64,000 nucleotides of DNA from Paenibacillus arenilitoris (GCF_014705655.1 NZ_JACXIY010000027.1:1-64000), one strand, 5' to 3'. Positions 32,075 to 40,240 are shown, counted from the stretch's first letter. Notes: generated by a model not told the origin, from the sequence alone. Made by a program: numbers and translations.

Positions 32075-32434
32075 TCATTCCTTAGGCGGCTTATTGTATC
32101 CTTTATCGCCGTATGGCTGCAGCTTCGCTAGCCAAGCTTTTTCCATTTGCTTCATTTCCCAGCGCATGTCGGTCACCTCGTCCCCTTCCTTCCGCTCCAG
32201 CACTTCGTAGGCGAACGCTTCCTTCCCCAGCTCCGTCCAATCCTTCTGCAGCTCCGCGTTCGCGAACCTGCCCATGTCCAGCTGCATCTGCAGCGTCAGC
32301 CATTTGTTCTTCAAATTCGGAAAGACGTCCAAATACATTTTGCCGCTGGCCATATTCGTAATTTGGATGACGCCCATATAGGTTTTCAATTGCTTGTACG
32401 CTTCCTGCAATTCCTTGCGCTTGCTCTTGTCCAT
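32075..32434 (-). CDS. GIY-YIG-like family protein (degenerate nuclease fold)
   Basis: 119 residues. After a charged helix (MDKSKRKELQEAYKQLKTY), the segment MGVIQITNMASGKMYLD resembles the two-strand GIY-YIG core, although the hallmark GIY and YIG triplets are only partly kept (GVI and YLD). GRFANAELQKDWTELG and WEMKQMEKAWLAKLQPYG follow, as in short GIY-YIG proteins of Bacilli. Poor catalytic residues suggest a non-nuclease role or a diverged active site. It lies 35 bp after the VWA gene and may be co-transcribed with the ATPase cluster. Confidence 0.6.
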   Translation of the reverse strand: MDKSKRKELQEAYKQLKTYMGVIQITNMASGKMYLDVFPNLKNKWLTLQMQLDMGRFANAELQKDWTELGKEAFAYEVLERKEGDEVTDMRWEMKQMEKAWLAKLQPYGDKGYNKPPKE

Positions 32435-32469
32435 GTTCCTCTCCCTTCCTTCTCTTCCATCGGACACCG

Positions 32470-33531
32470 TTATAGAAAGCGCGCGATAAGCCGGACGAGC
32501 TCCGCCCGGAACGCCTTCAAATCCGACATGTCCAAATACCGCTCGTTGCCGTAAATCCGGCAAATCACTTCCTTGTCCTGGCCGATCGCGGCCGCCAGGC
32601 ATTTGACGCCTTTCCGTTCGAATTCGGCGATCGTCTGCCGCATGTCCCGAATCGCCGGCTCGCCTGCGTAATCGTCCATCGCTTTCGGCTGGCCGTCGCT
32701 AATGCTGATCAGAAGCTTCGTCTGCTGCGGGGCGGCCGCTAACCGTTCCCCCAAGATTCGGATGGCCATTCCGTCGCGGTTGTTGCTTCTGGCCTGCAGC
32801 TTCATCAGCCTGTATCGGTCGGTATCATCCGGCCGATCGAGGTCGGCATACGCATACACGGACATTTGCTCAAGCCTGGACGCATCCGCGGTATCGCCGT
32901 AGATCATGATCGGAATGCCGCAGCGCCGGCAAAAATCATAGACGGCGGCGACGGCGCGCTTCGCCGCCGCAAGCCGGCCGTGAGCGGCCATCGACGCCGA
33001 CTCGTCGACCCGGAGGGCGACCGCGAGCGACGGCGCCTCCGTCGGCGGCCGTTTTTTGGCAAAGTGCCTGAAATCCAGGTTCGCAACGCTATCGGCAGCA
33101 AATCTGCCCCCGTATTGCTTCTTTCTTGCGAATTCAGCCGAAATCTCGTGCTCCAGCAGCGGGAGCGCCTTATCGGTGATTTCACGCACGACAGCTTGCA
33201 ATTCCCGTCTCAAGCGATCATACTCACGCTCGTCTTCCGGCGTATAGTCCGGCCGGTGGACGATGAGCCTCACGCCTCGGTGAATGGAAGCCGCGACGGC
33301 TTCCCTTGCGTCCCGGTTCAGCTTTTTTCGAAAATCCCGTTTCGCTCGTTCCGCATCTTCGTCCAACGGGTTCGAATCGGCGGGGTGGTAGATTGGCGAA
33401 CCGTCCTCCCCCAGGTCCGAGCTCCGCTTGCCGGAGGAATCGCCCGCGTTTTTCGAAGTACTGTCGTCGCTGTCGGCCGATTTCGCTAGCGCGATCCCGT
33501 CTTCCTCCGCCTTGCGGTCAGCCTCGAACAA
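32470..33531 (-). CDS. VWA-domain protein (CobT/NorD-like), start uncertain
   Basis: 353 residues counted from a TTG at 33529-33531, the first standard start in frame. An acidic Ser-rich stretch lies at about 18-62 and a charged helical part at 63-165. The VWA domain has a MIDAS motif D176-E-S-A-S180, with SNNRDGMAIRIL near 245 and LLISISDGQPKAM near 270. No ribosome site sits at proper distance from the TTG. The frame is open 60 bp further up, through an A9 run into the ATPase gene, giving a sensible continuation (ESLEIRTWGNIDDA). It may be made by slippage from the ATPase, or be N-truncated. Partner of the AAA ATPase upstream. Confidence 0.8.
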   Translation of the reverse strand: MFEADRKAEEDGIALAKSADSDDSTSKNAGDSSGKRSSDLGEDGSPIYHPADSNPLDEDAERAKRDFRKKLNRDAREAVAASIHRGVRLIVHRPDYTPEDEREYDRLRRELQAVVREITDKALPLLEHEISAEFARKKQYGGRFAADSVANLDFRHFAKKRPPTEAPSLAVALRVDESASMAAHGRLAAAKRAVAAVYDFCRRCGIPIMIYGDTADASRLEQMSVYAYADLDRPDDTDRYRLMKLQARSNNRDGMAIRILGERLAAAPQQTKLLISISDGQPKAMDDYAGEPAIRDMRQTIAEFERKGVKCLAAAIGQDKEVICRIYGNERYLDMSDLKAFRAELVRLIARFL

Positions 33532-33563
33532 GGCGTCGTCGATATTCCCCCATGTCCGGATTT

Positions 33564-34679
33564 CTAAGGACTCGTCATTTCGTTTTTTTTTACCGCGAGA
33601 TCCGCTTCTTCAAACGCTGCCGCGAGGCCGCGTCGTTCCAAAGCTTCCTCCAGGCGGCGAACTTCTTCGTCGTCCGTCGTCATTTTATAGATGACTTTAT
33701 GATACAGCGATTGCTTTACGGACGCCCCCTCGGCCACCGCATCCGTCCAATAGAGGAACGAGCGCATGCCTGCAACTCCTTTTATGGCATGGGCTCTGGC
33801 CGTCCGGTCCAATAAAATGACGGTTTCCGCCAGCAAGTCCAGCATCTTGAGGTCGCGGTAGCCGGTCTTCGCGGCGGCTCGCTCGATCATGACCGCTTTG
33901 GCCGGCAGGTCCATCTTCTCCGTATGCTGCATCCTGTCGCGCAGCGCTTCGTTGAGAGGCCTCGATCCGGCGTAGCTCCGGTTGGTCGTTAATACCGCGA
34001 TGAAGTCGGGGTGCCTGCGAACGACTTCCGTCGGAAGGTTGATGCTGCCGTCCTGCTCTAAAGCCGAGTTGAGCGCCATGAGCACGGCCGCATCCCGTAT
34101 AACGGTCGGCTCCTGGATTTCAAGCAAATAGCCGTGCCGATACGCCCTCACGATCTCGGAAGGGTAGAAGCGGTATTCCACCGTTTCGTTCGCCGTTTGT
34201 TCCGCGGCCAGCCTGAGCAGCCGCTTCATCTTTAAACCGGCATCTTCCTCCGTTAGCTCCAGCGCCTCCATCAGCAGGCCGGTTGCGCTGCGGAAGCCTT
34301 CGCTTTCGTACAAAGCCTTCAATGCAACGCGATCGGAAGCGTCCAGCTTCTCCAGCCTCTCCGGCGACAGCACCGGCAGGATGGCGCCGACAATATCCGT
34401 TTTGTCCATATCGGCAAAGCAGGTTACTTTCGTATAAGGCAGCCCGAAATGGGCCGACAATGCCTTGGCCAGCTGCGTTTTGCCCGATCCGGCGTCGCCT
34501 TCGAGCAGAAGGTTGGCGATTTTCATTTCTCCGCGATTCCAGCTTCGTTTGACTTCCTCGACGATGCGCCTTTCCTCCTCGCCGATTCGATGCGAGTCCG
34601 GCCTCTTCCAGATTGAAGCCCTTTCCTCGTCGGTCAGCCTTCTCCCCGGAGACAACCGGTAACGGTCATCGATACTCAT
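33564..34679 (-). CDS. MoxR-like AAA ATPase
   Basis: 371 residues. Walker A is GDAGSGKT at 61-68. Walker B/helix-2 segments include a long insert at about 110-165. VLTTNRSYAGSRPLNEALRD near 235 carries sensor-1 and arginine-finger-like residues. AAA-VWA pairs act as chelatase-like or protein-remodelling machines; here the partner follows directly. Near its end the gene reads ...GTA AAA AAA AAC..., a run of nine A (33583-33591), with its stop 24 nt later. The ATG follows TGAGG, 25 bp after the preceding gene. Confidence 0.88.
   Translation of the reverse strand: MSIDDRYRLSPGRRLTDEERASIWKRPDSHRIGEEERRIVEEVKRSWNRGEMKIANLLLEGDAGSGKTQLAKALSAHFGLPYTKVTCFADMDKTDIVGAILPVLSPERLEKLDASDRVALKALYESEGFRSATGLLMEALELTEEDAGLKMKRLLRLAAEQTANETVEYRFYPSEIVRAYRHGYLLEIQEPTVIRDAAVLMALNSALEQDGSINLPTEVVRRHPDFIAVLTTNRSYAGSRPLNEALRDRMQHTEKMDLPAKAVMIERAAAKTGYRDLKMLDLLAETVILLDRTARAHAIKGVAGMRSFLYWTDAVAEGASVKQSLYHKVIYKMTTDDEEVRRLEEALERRGLAAAFEEADLAVKKNEMTSP
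33583..33591 (-). other. A9 slippery run at the ATPase-VWA junction
   Basis: On the coding strand nine A stand in the frame A-AAA-AAC relative to the ATPase, an exact X-XXY-YYZ heptamer. A -1 shift there enters the open VWA frame and bypasses the ATPase stop (33564-33566), giving a fused protein of about 735 residues. Polymerase slippage on A9 could do the same. Seen in sequence; use is unproven. Confidence 0.5.
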
Positions 34680-34704
34680 CTTGCCTCACCCATCCCCAGC
34701 TTCC

Positions 34705-35184
34705 TTAGTATCCCATTTCCTTCAACAGGCGCGACAACGCTCGCAGCCGTTCGCCGATCATCTCGCCGTCGTCGCTTAACGCCTGGGCGAACAGCCTGAT
34801 ATCTTCGTCGATCTTCGGATTCTCGTCGCAGACGGCTACGTTCATGGCATCGCCCTGCAACCCGATGCGGTCGATCGAACCGTTCTCGGGGTCGTACAGC
34901 TTCGGAAACCGGTAAGCGTCCTGGAAATATAAGCTGCTTCGGCAGATCAAGATCGCAAGATCGAGCACGCGGTGCATCGGAAGCTCCTCCGATTGGCGGG
35001 ACCATTTCTCCCCCGTATGACGCCATACCTTGGCGGAAATATCGATTTTGCCCCGGTCGTTCCACTGTGCCAGGCCCAAGGACAGCCCTTTCGCGTCCGT
35101 ATTGCGGGCGTAACGGCCGTCAACCTGCTCGTAATTGTCCGATACGATGACCGGCTTATGCTTTAACGTCGTTGGAATTTTCAT
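34705..35184 (-). CDS. conserved protein of unknown function (DUF6530-like) upstream of AAA/VWA genes
   Basis: 159 residues, soluble, no signal or membrane helix. Starts MKIPTTLKHKPVIVSDNYEQ and contains LGLAQWNDRGKIDISAKVWR near 36 and HRVLDLAILICRSSLYFQ near 76. I recall such proteins next to AAA/VWA genes in other Firmicutes (DUF6530); this is from memory. The ATG at 35182-35184 follows GTGGGGA. First gene of the probable DUF6530-AAA-VWA-(GIY-YIG) operon, preceded by four tandem 8-bp repeats. Function unknown. Confidence 0.75.
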   Translation of the reverse strand: MKIPTTLKHKPVIVSDNYEQVDGRYARNTDAKGLSLGLAQWNDRGKIDISAKVWRHTGEKWSRQSEELPMHRVLDLAILICRSSLYFQDAYRFPKLYDPENGSIDRIGLQGDAMNVAVCDENPKIDEDIRLFAQALSDDGEMIGERLRALSRLLKEMGY

Positions 35185-35204
35185 CGCGATCCCCACTTTT
35201 CGTT

Positions 35205-35236
35205 TACTAAATTACTAATTTACTAAATTACTAAAT
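35205..35236. repeat. four tandem 8-bp repeats, TACTAAAT type
   Basis: TACTAAAT, TACTAATT, TACTAAAT, TACTAAAT in direct tandem (one substitution), ending 20 bp before the start codon of the 34705 gene. AT-only, unlike the surrounding GC-rich DNA. It could be a phase-variable spacer, a repressor array or an RNA-binding repeat in the 5' UTR. Confidence 0.75.
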
Positions 35237-35331
35237 CACAAACCCATCATACCTTGCCTTCTGCCGGATGTCAATTAGGCATGTCTTCCAATGTCATGCC
35301 TTCCAATTCGTCTGCCCGACTCACGCCTAAC

Positions 35332-35356
35332 AAAAAAAAGCCGCGAATTCGCGGCT
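35332..35356 (-). terminator. terminator of the GerAB-type gene
   Basis: Perfect 18-bp palindrome AGCCGCGAATTCGCGGCT (35339-35356). On the minus strand it runs into eight T (complement of 35332-35339). Confidence 0.9.
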
Positions 35357-35396
35357 GCCGAACGCAGACAGGGGCTTGTATTGTCCATTAGCCGTC

Positions 35397-36509
35397 CTAT
35401 TCCTTGGGAACATCCCGTCGCCGCGTCTCCTTCTTGCCCCGGATGAGGGAAACCGCAAGCAGCAATGCAGGATAGCCGATCGTCACGATCAGGCCGATCC
35501 GGCCGAATAGCTCAATCGTGTCGTACAGCTGAACAATATTTTTGGACAACATCGCCATGACAAAGACGAATGGAAGGCAGAAGAAAGCGAACATTTTGTG
35601 ATCGTCTGCCCTGAGCAGATGCTTGACCGTATGAATCGTCAAATAATAGCTGGAGAGCAGCGTCGTAAATACGGCCGTAACCCATACGGCAAGAAAGGCA
35701 GCGTCGAGCCGTTCCAATATATTGGCCGGCAGCGACGTAGCTTTGGCGAGCTCGAGCGTCGGCCACAGCAGATTTTTGACCTCTTCCGCCCCGAATACGC
35801 TGACCGCCGCGATCACGATGATGACATACAGACCTCCGGCTATGACCATGGCCCACGCGCTTGCCTTCATCGTTTTTTGCGGGTTTTTCATGGCCGGTAT
35901 GACAAGCGTCAGAATAAAGCTTCCTTGGAATAGAGCGGCGACCGTCATGACGCCGGACAGAATATTATGGGGCTCATTGCCCCAAATCGGCTGCAAATTG
36001 ATCACTTCCGAATTTTTAAAGGAAAGCGCGGCGATCAGGAGCACGGGTACGATCAGCGCCGGAAAGTAAAAGTGATGCAGGTAGACGAACGTATATATCG
36101 AGCATCTTGAAGATACGGCGGCGAGCAGCAGCATAATAATGACCGTTACTTCCACGGGCGTTTTCTGCAAAACCGACGTCACGACGACTTCCCCGAATTC
36201 GCGTGCCGTGAGCGACGTCAAGACGGCAAAAAAGATAAAAAGGATCACGGTGCCGAGCCGCCCAAGCCATTTGCCGATCAGATCTTCGCCGTACTGGATA
36301 ATCGTTTTGTCCGGAAACCGCATGCCGAGTCTCGTCATAATAAACAAGCCAACGGCGGCGACGATCGTTCCGAGCAATGTAACGAGAGGAGCTCCGGAAT
36401 CCGCCGCACGAACCGCGAACAGAGGGAGAGGGAGCACGCCGACGCCGATAATCGTGCTGATGATGACGGCGGCGGCTTGAATGACGGTAATTTTCGGTTC
36501 TTCTTGCAT
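35397..36509 (-). CDS. GerAB-type spore germination permease (solo)
   Basis: 370 residues, about ten membrane helices, of the GerAB/endospore-germination amino-acid permease-like family. The N-terminus (KITVIQAAAVIISTIIGVGVLPLP) and GMRFPDKTIIQYGEDLIGK near 63-81 are typical. In germinant receptors the B subunit binds amino acids or sugars and works with GerAA and GerAC, but neither is nearby. It could pair with subunits encoded elsewhere or act as a plain transporter. AAGGAGG precedes the ATG, and a strong terminator follows. Confidence 0.9.
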   Translation of the reverse strand: MQEEPKITVIQAAAVIISTIIGVGVLPLPLFAVRAADSGAPLVTLLGTIVAAVGLFIMTRLGMRFPDKTIIQYGEDLIGKWLGRLGTVILFIFFAVLTSLTAREFGEVVVTSVLQKTPVEVTVIIMLLLAAVSSRCSIYTFVYLHHFYFPALIVPVLLIAALSFKNSEVINLQPIWGNEPHNILSGVMTVAALFQGSFILTLVIPAMKNPQKTMKASAWAMVIAGGLYVIIVIAAVSVFGAEEVKNLLWPTLELAKATSLPANILERLDAAFLAVWVTAVFTTLLSSYYLTIHTVKHLLRADDHKMFAFFCLPFVFVMAMLSKNIVQLYDTIELFGRIGLIVTIGYPALLLAVSLIRGKKETRRRDVPKE

Positions 36510-36583
36510 GCCTCTCCATCCTCCTTCCGGGATCGTATCCGATTACGATTCCCAAATCGTGGATGGATCATTCCTTATTGAGC

Positions 36584-37693
36584 TTAATCGCCGCTCGGCG
36601 CGGGCCCGATGTAGACGGATTGCGGACGAAAAATACGGTTGTGTTGCGATTGCTCGAGCACGTGCGCGGTCCATCCGACTACCCTTGCGGCGGTAAAGGT
36701 CGGGGTGAACAGGACCGGCGGCATTCGGACGGCGCGCATGACCGCCGCCGCATAAAATTCGACGTTCGTAAACAGCTTGCGTCCGGGCTTATATTCCTCC
36801 AGCAGCCGAATGGCCTCTCGTTCCGCGTGCTGCGCCAGATCAAGCCACGGATCGTCCTTCGCCAGTCCGGCCGTCACTTCGCGCAGCGCCTCGGCACGAG
36901 GGTCGCTCGTCTTGTAGATCCGATGCCCGAAGCCCATCAGCCGCTCGCCCCGCTCCAGCAGCGACCGCATATACGGCTCCGCGTTGTCCTTCGATCCGAT
37001 CTCCTCGAGCAGCTTGATGACGCCCGACGGAGCGCCGCCGTGCAGCGGCCCTTTCATGGCGCCGATGGCCGCGCCGACCGCCGAATGAATATCCGACCCG
37101 GTCGAAGCGACGACGCGCGCCGCGAACGTGGACGCGTTCAGACCGTGCTCCATCGCGAGCACCATGTACGCGTTCATCGCGCGGACATGGGGCGCCCATG
37201 CGGGACGCCCGAAGAGCAGATGCAAATAATGGGCGACATGATCCGTCTCCGCCGCTTGTTCCGGATATTCGGTGCCGTTCTGCAGGTGGTGCCGATAAGC
37301 GACGATGACCGGCAGCACCGCGGTCAGCCGTTCGGCCTGTTCCGCGCTTGGCGGCCATGCCGTCATGCCTTCCGAGCCTTGCAGCGCCGCAACGACCGAC
37401 ATCGCGGCGCTCATCGGCGGCGTCTCTTCCGGGATGGCATCCATCAACCGTCTCAGCTCCGGCGTTAACTTCCGATGCTTCGCCAGCCGGGCTTTGAACG
37501 CCGTTAATTGCTCTTTCCCAGGCAGCGCTCCGTACCAGAGCAAATAAGCCGTTTCTTCGAAGCTGCGAGATACGGCAAGGCGCCTCGCGTAATGCCCCCG
37601 ATAGACCAGCTGCCCGATTTCCCCGTCTACCAAGCCGATCTTCGTTTCGGCCGCCACGACGCCTTCCAATCCGCTAACGCTTGCCTGCTTCAT
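36584..37693 (-). CDS. citrate synthase / 2-methylcitrate synthase family
   Basis: 369 residues. Condenses oxaloacetate with acetyl-CoA (or propionyl-CoA in methylcitrate synthases). Catalytic signatures: AMEHGLNASTFAARV near 180 (His), GPLHGGAPSGV near 215 (His), and MGFGHRIYKTSDPRA near 255. The catalytic Asp region FYAAAVMRAV is near 315. Length and no prp genes around suggest a CitA-like secondary citrate synthase. The ATG at 37691-37693 is 8 nt after GGGAGG; an open extension to 37798 is not family-like. An inverted repeat spans the ribosome-site region. Confidence 0.92.
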   Translation of the reverse strand: MKQASVSGLEGVVAAETKIGLVDGEIGQLVYRGHYARRLAVSRSFEETAYLLWYGALPGKEQLTAFKARLAKHRKLTPELRRLMDAIPEETPPMSAAMSVVAALQGSEGMTAWPPSAEQAERLTAVLPVIVAYRHHLQNGTEYPEQAAETDHVAHYLHLLFGRPAWAPHVRAMNAYMVLAMEHGLNASTFAARVVASTGSDIHSAVGAAIGAMKGPLHGGAPSGVIKLLEEIGSKDNAEPYMRSLLERGERLMGFGHRIYKTSDPRAEALREVTAGLAKDDPWLDLAQHAEREAIRLLEEYKPGRKLFTNVEFYAAAVMRAVRMPPVLFTPTFTAARVVGWTAHVLEQSQHNRIFRPQSVYIGPAPSGD

Positions 37694-37705
37694 TGCCAAT
37701 TCCTC

Positions 37706-37737
37706 CCTGTTATAACACTTTCCATCAGCATAACAGG
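37706..37737. promoter_or_regulatory. inverted repeat at the citrate synthase 5' end
   Basis: CCTGTTAT (37706-37713) and ATAACAGG (37730-37737), 16 bp apart, perfect 8-bp arms. One arm abuts the ribosome site. It may be an operator (its TTAT/ATAA halves faintly recall CcpC sites, at different spacing) or an mRNA hairpin. Confidence 0.4.
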
Positions 37738-37831
37738 TCGATTCAATAAACAAAACACTAACATTTGTATCAGCTATATAAAAATAAATGATCATCATTG
37801 GAAATGTCCGCTATTCGGCCATCCCCTTGAT

Positions 37832-39424
37832 TCAAGGCAAGAGCAGCTTTAAGACGTAATCTTTCAAATCGACGATCCTCATGGACGAAGGCTTCTCCTT
37901 CGTCCCGCCGATAAGAAGAGGCACGAGCGACTCCGTTCGGTTCATCGCGCCATGCCCTCCGCCGCCCTTGTGCGTCGGGGAAGATTGGCCGGACAGCTCA
38001 TAGCCTTCCTTCGCGGCGACGACCAGATATTCGCCTTCATGCGAATGGAGGGCGCCGAACAGCCTGCGAAGCGCATCCGGATAATTGCCGTAAGCGAGGC
38101 TAGGCTCCCGCTCGTTCAGACGAACATCCAATGCCGCCGCATCCCCTTCCACCGTCCACTTTTGTCCGTAACGGTCTTTGTATCCCCCGCCGGGATGGTA
38201 TCTGAAGCTTCGGCCGTCGGCGCCGGCCTGCATGACCTGAATCCAGCCGTCTTCCTTCCATGCGGTAAAATCGATTCGCGCCTCCTCGTTCAAACGGCCC
38301 GCAATATCGCGCAGCGAGTCCCCGGCGCTCAGCTTATACACATAAGCCATCGTCTCGTTCACCGCAAGGGCGATCTCCGCGCCCGCTCCCGCCGGTTGCC
38401 CCGGCGCCAGAACCGAGTATTCGTCCAGAATCGCCGTCAGATCGACGACCGGTTGCTCGGCGGCCGGCAATAACTGGCTCATGCCGCTGTCTCCGGCAAC
38501 GACGATGACCGATTTCTCGAGCGCTTTTTCCTTCGAGCCGAAAGCTTGCAGCAGCGCGCCCAGCTGTCGGTCGACGCTTTGGACGCCTTCAAGGTCGGAG
38601 GGCCCCCTCCGATGAATCGTCCGGTCCATATCCGGCATATAGACGAATAGGAAATCGGGCAGCTTGTCCGATCGAATCAGCTCCGTCACAGCCTCCACCG
38701 CGTAATCGTTATTGAAGCCGAACCGCTTCGTCAACCGGTCGGTTAAGTTCGTTCTCCCCTCAAACGGATTCGAGAAAGCGCCGAATGCCAGAAAATCGGG
38801 CCCCTTCACCCGATGCTCGGCGGGCAAGGAAGCCGCTCCGGCGATCCAGCGGGGAAACGACAGCGCATGCGGAACTTTCCCCCTGTAGATTAGCCCGTTG
38901 ATCGATCCGCTCGTTATCCCCGCGCGATGCAGCCGCTCGAAGATTGTTTCGACGCCGGGAGACAGATGGTTTTCGTTCAAATGGAACAGCGCGTCGCGAA
39001 GCACCGGGCCGACCCCCTGCTTCATGATTTCTGCCGGACCCGTGCCGTAGTTGATCATCTTGCCTTCTTTGGAGGATAACCATATAAGTCCCGGAATCCG
39101 ATGCTCGTCGGGATGCGTCCCCGTAAGCAAGGTGCTGTCGATCGTGACGGACATCGTCGGGAACGAGCTGACGAGATCGTTGTAATATTGGCCGTGATCG
39201 ATCAAGTATTGAAAGGTCGGCAGCTTCTTCTGCTTAATGCCGAGGTCGATCGATCGATGCATGAGCGAGTCGACCAGTATGAAGATGACCTTTTTGGAGC
39301 TTTTCCCGTTTCCGGCTTGCATGCGGAGCAGGTCATTTTCCTTTGGCGCCGCAGGATGGCCGGTACAGCCGACGCATAGCGTAAGGATAACCGCAACCAA
39401 GAGATATTTGCCGTCTATGCGCAA
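37832..39424 (-). CDS. alkaline-phosphatase-superfamily lipoprotein (phosphodiesterase/pyrophosphatase-like)
   Basis: 530 residues from a TTG at 39422-39424, 8 nt after GAGAGGTG. This gives a short signal peptide (RIDGKYLLVAVILTLCVGC) ending in a lipobox Cys. The mature protein has KVIFILVDSLMHRSID (metal Asp), then SSFPTMSVTIDSTLLTG with the nucleophile Thr region, FVYMPDMDRTIHRRGPSD near 265 (metal Asp/His) and VVAGDSGMSQ near 310. THKGGGGHGA near 490 carries C-terminal metal His. Probably a surface phosphodiesterase or phosphoglycerol-type enzyme; the substrate is unknown. Monocistronic. Confidence 0.85.
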   Translation of the reverse strand: MRIDGKYLLVAVILTLCVGCTGHPAAPKENDLLRMQAGNGKSSKKVIFILVDSLMHRSIDLGIKQKKLPTFQYLIDHGQYYNDLVSSFPTMSVTIDSTLLTGTHPDEHRIPGLIWLSSKEGKMINYGTGPAEIMKQGVGPVLRDALFHLNENHLSPGVETIFERLHRAGITSGSINGLIYRGKVPHALSFPRWIAGAASLPAEHRVKGPDFLAFGAFSNPFEGRTNLTDRLTKRFGFNNDYAVEAVTELIRSDKLPDFLFVYMPDMDRTIHRRGPSDLEGVQSVDRQLGALLQAFGSKEKALEKSVIVVAGDSGMSQLLPAAEQPVVDLTAILDEYSVLAPGQPAGAGAEIALAVNETMAYVYKLSAGDSLRDIAGRLNEEARIDFTAWKEDGWIQVMQAGADGRSFRYHPGGGYKDRYGQKWTVEGDAAALDVRLNEREPSLAYGNYPDALRRLFGALHSHEGEYLVVAAKEGYELSGQSSPTHKGGGGHGAMNRTESLVPLLIGGTKEKPSSMRIVDLKDYVLKLLLP

Positions 39425-39529
39425 TGGTTCAGCACCTCTCATTCGTAAAATTTCCATTTCATCGTTATTTTGCACGCCGAATGAAAACTTTACTCCATGC
39501 TCAAGCTATGACCGTTGGAGGTGATAATC

Positions 39530-39670
39530 ATGACCGGAAGGAACAACAAGCCGGATAATGACGGGCCTGCGGCAAGTCCGTCGCGGCTGGACCAGTTCGG
39601 AGACAAGATGTCCGACAACTCGGGGCATGTCCCGAAGAAGCCGGACAAGACGAACCGCAACGACTGCTAA
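39530..39670 (+). CDS. small hydrophilic protein, possibly spore-associated
   Basis: 46 residues, Asn/Lys/Asp/Pro-rich with no hydrophobic segment: starts MTGRNNKPDNDGPAASPSRL, contains DQFGDKMSDNSGH, ends KTNRNDC. A GGAGGTG site at 39517-39523 and a strong terminator right after the stop support a real gene. The composition recalls minor small acid-soluble spore proteins, but no specific family is recognised. Confidence 0.65.
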   Translation: MTGRNNKPDNDGPAASPSRLDQFGDKMSDNSGHVPKKPDKTNRNDC

Positions 39671-39673
39671 TAT

Positions 39674-39718
39674 AAAAAACGGAGTGCGCGCCGACTTGGC
39701 CCCTGCACTCCGTTTTTT
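39674..39718. terminator. bidirectional terminator
   Basis: ACGGAGTGC pairs with GCACTCCGT, with six A before and six T after the stem, serving the small plus gene and the convergent thioesterase gene. Confidence 0.9.
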
Positions 39719-39727
39719 ATTAGCGGC

Positions 39728-40240
39728 TTAGTCCCATGGCTGATTAACCGATAAAAACCCGGCGAACCTCTTGCTTTCGTCTCTTCTCCGCTTGCGCATC
39801 TCCGCGCGCCCGGGAGCCGTTTCAAACAGCTTCAGCTCTTCCTCGGATTCGGGAATGACGTCCGGCACCGGAATCGGCTTGCGGTTCTCGTCCAGCGCGA
39901 CGAAAGTCAAGAAGGAGGTTGCGGCAACCGTTCTCTCGCCGCTGAGCAAATCCTCTTTGATGACTTTGACGAACACCTCGACCGAGGTCCGGCCCGTCCA
40001 GGTTACGAACGACTCCAGGCTTACCGAATCCGAAGGGCGGATCGGATGAAGAAAGTCGACCGAGTCCGTCGAAGCCGTGACGACCGGCCGCCTGCAATGC
40101 TTCGTCGCGGCAATCGACGCGATGTCGTCGATGTAAGCCATCAGCTTGCCGCCGAACAGCGTGTTATGATTGTTGACGTCCGGCGGAAAAACCCTCGACG
40201 TCTTGTAGCATCTGGACTCGCGGGAATATCGTTTCTCCAT
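39728..40240 (-). CDS. acyl-CoA thioesterase, hotdog fold (YkhA/YciA type)
   Basis: 170 residues. Hydrolyses acyl-CoA. VNNHNTLFGGKLMAYIDDIA near 22-41 is the active-site helix region of the hexameric BFIT/YciA/YkhA group. VDFLHPIRPSDSVSLESFVTW and GRTSVEVFVKV form the conserved sheet. A long charged tail (about 130-170) is typical. GAGAGGAA precedes the ATG. It stands alone between a terminator and the ZIP gene. Confidence 0.9.
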   Translation of the reverse strand: MEKRYSRESRCYKTSRVFPPDVNNHNTLFGGKLMAYIDDIASIAATKHCRRPVVTASTDSVDFLHPIRPSDSVSLESFVTWTGRTSVEVFVKVIKEDLLSGERTVAATSFLTFVALDENRKPIPVPDVIPESEEELKLFETAPGRAEMRKRRRDESKRFAGFLSVNQPWD

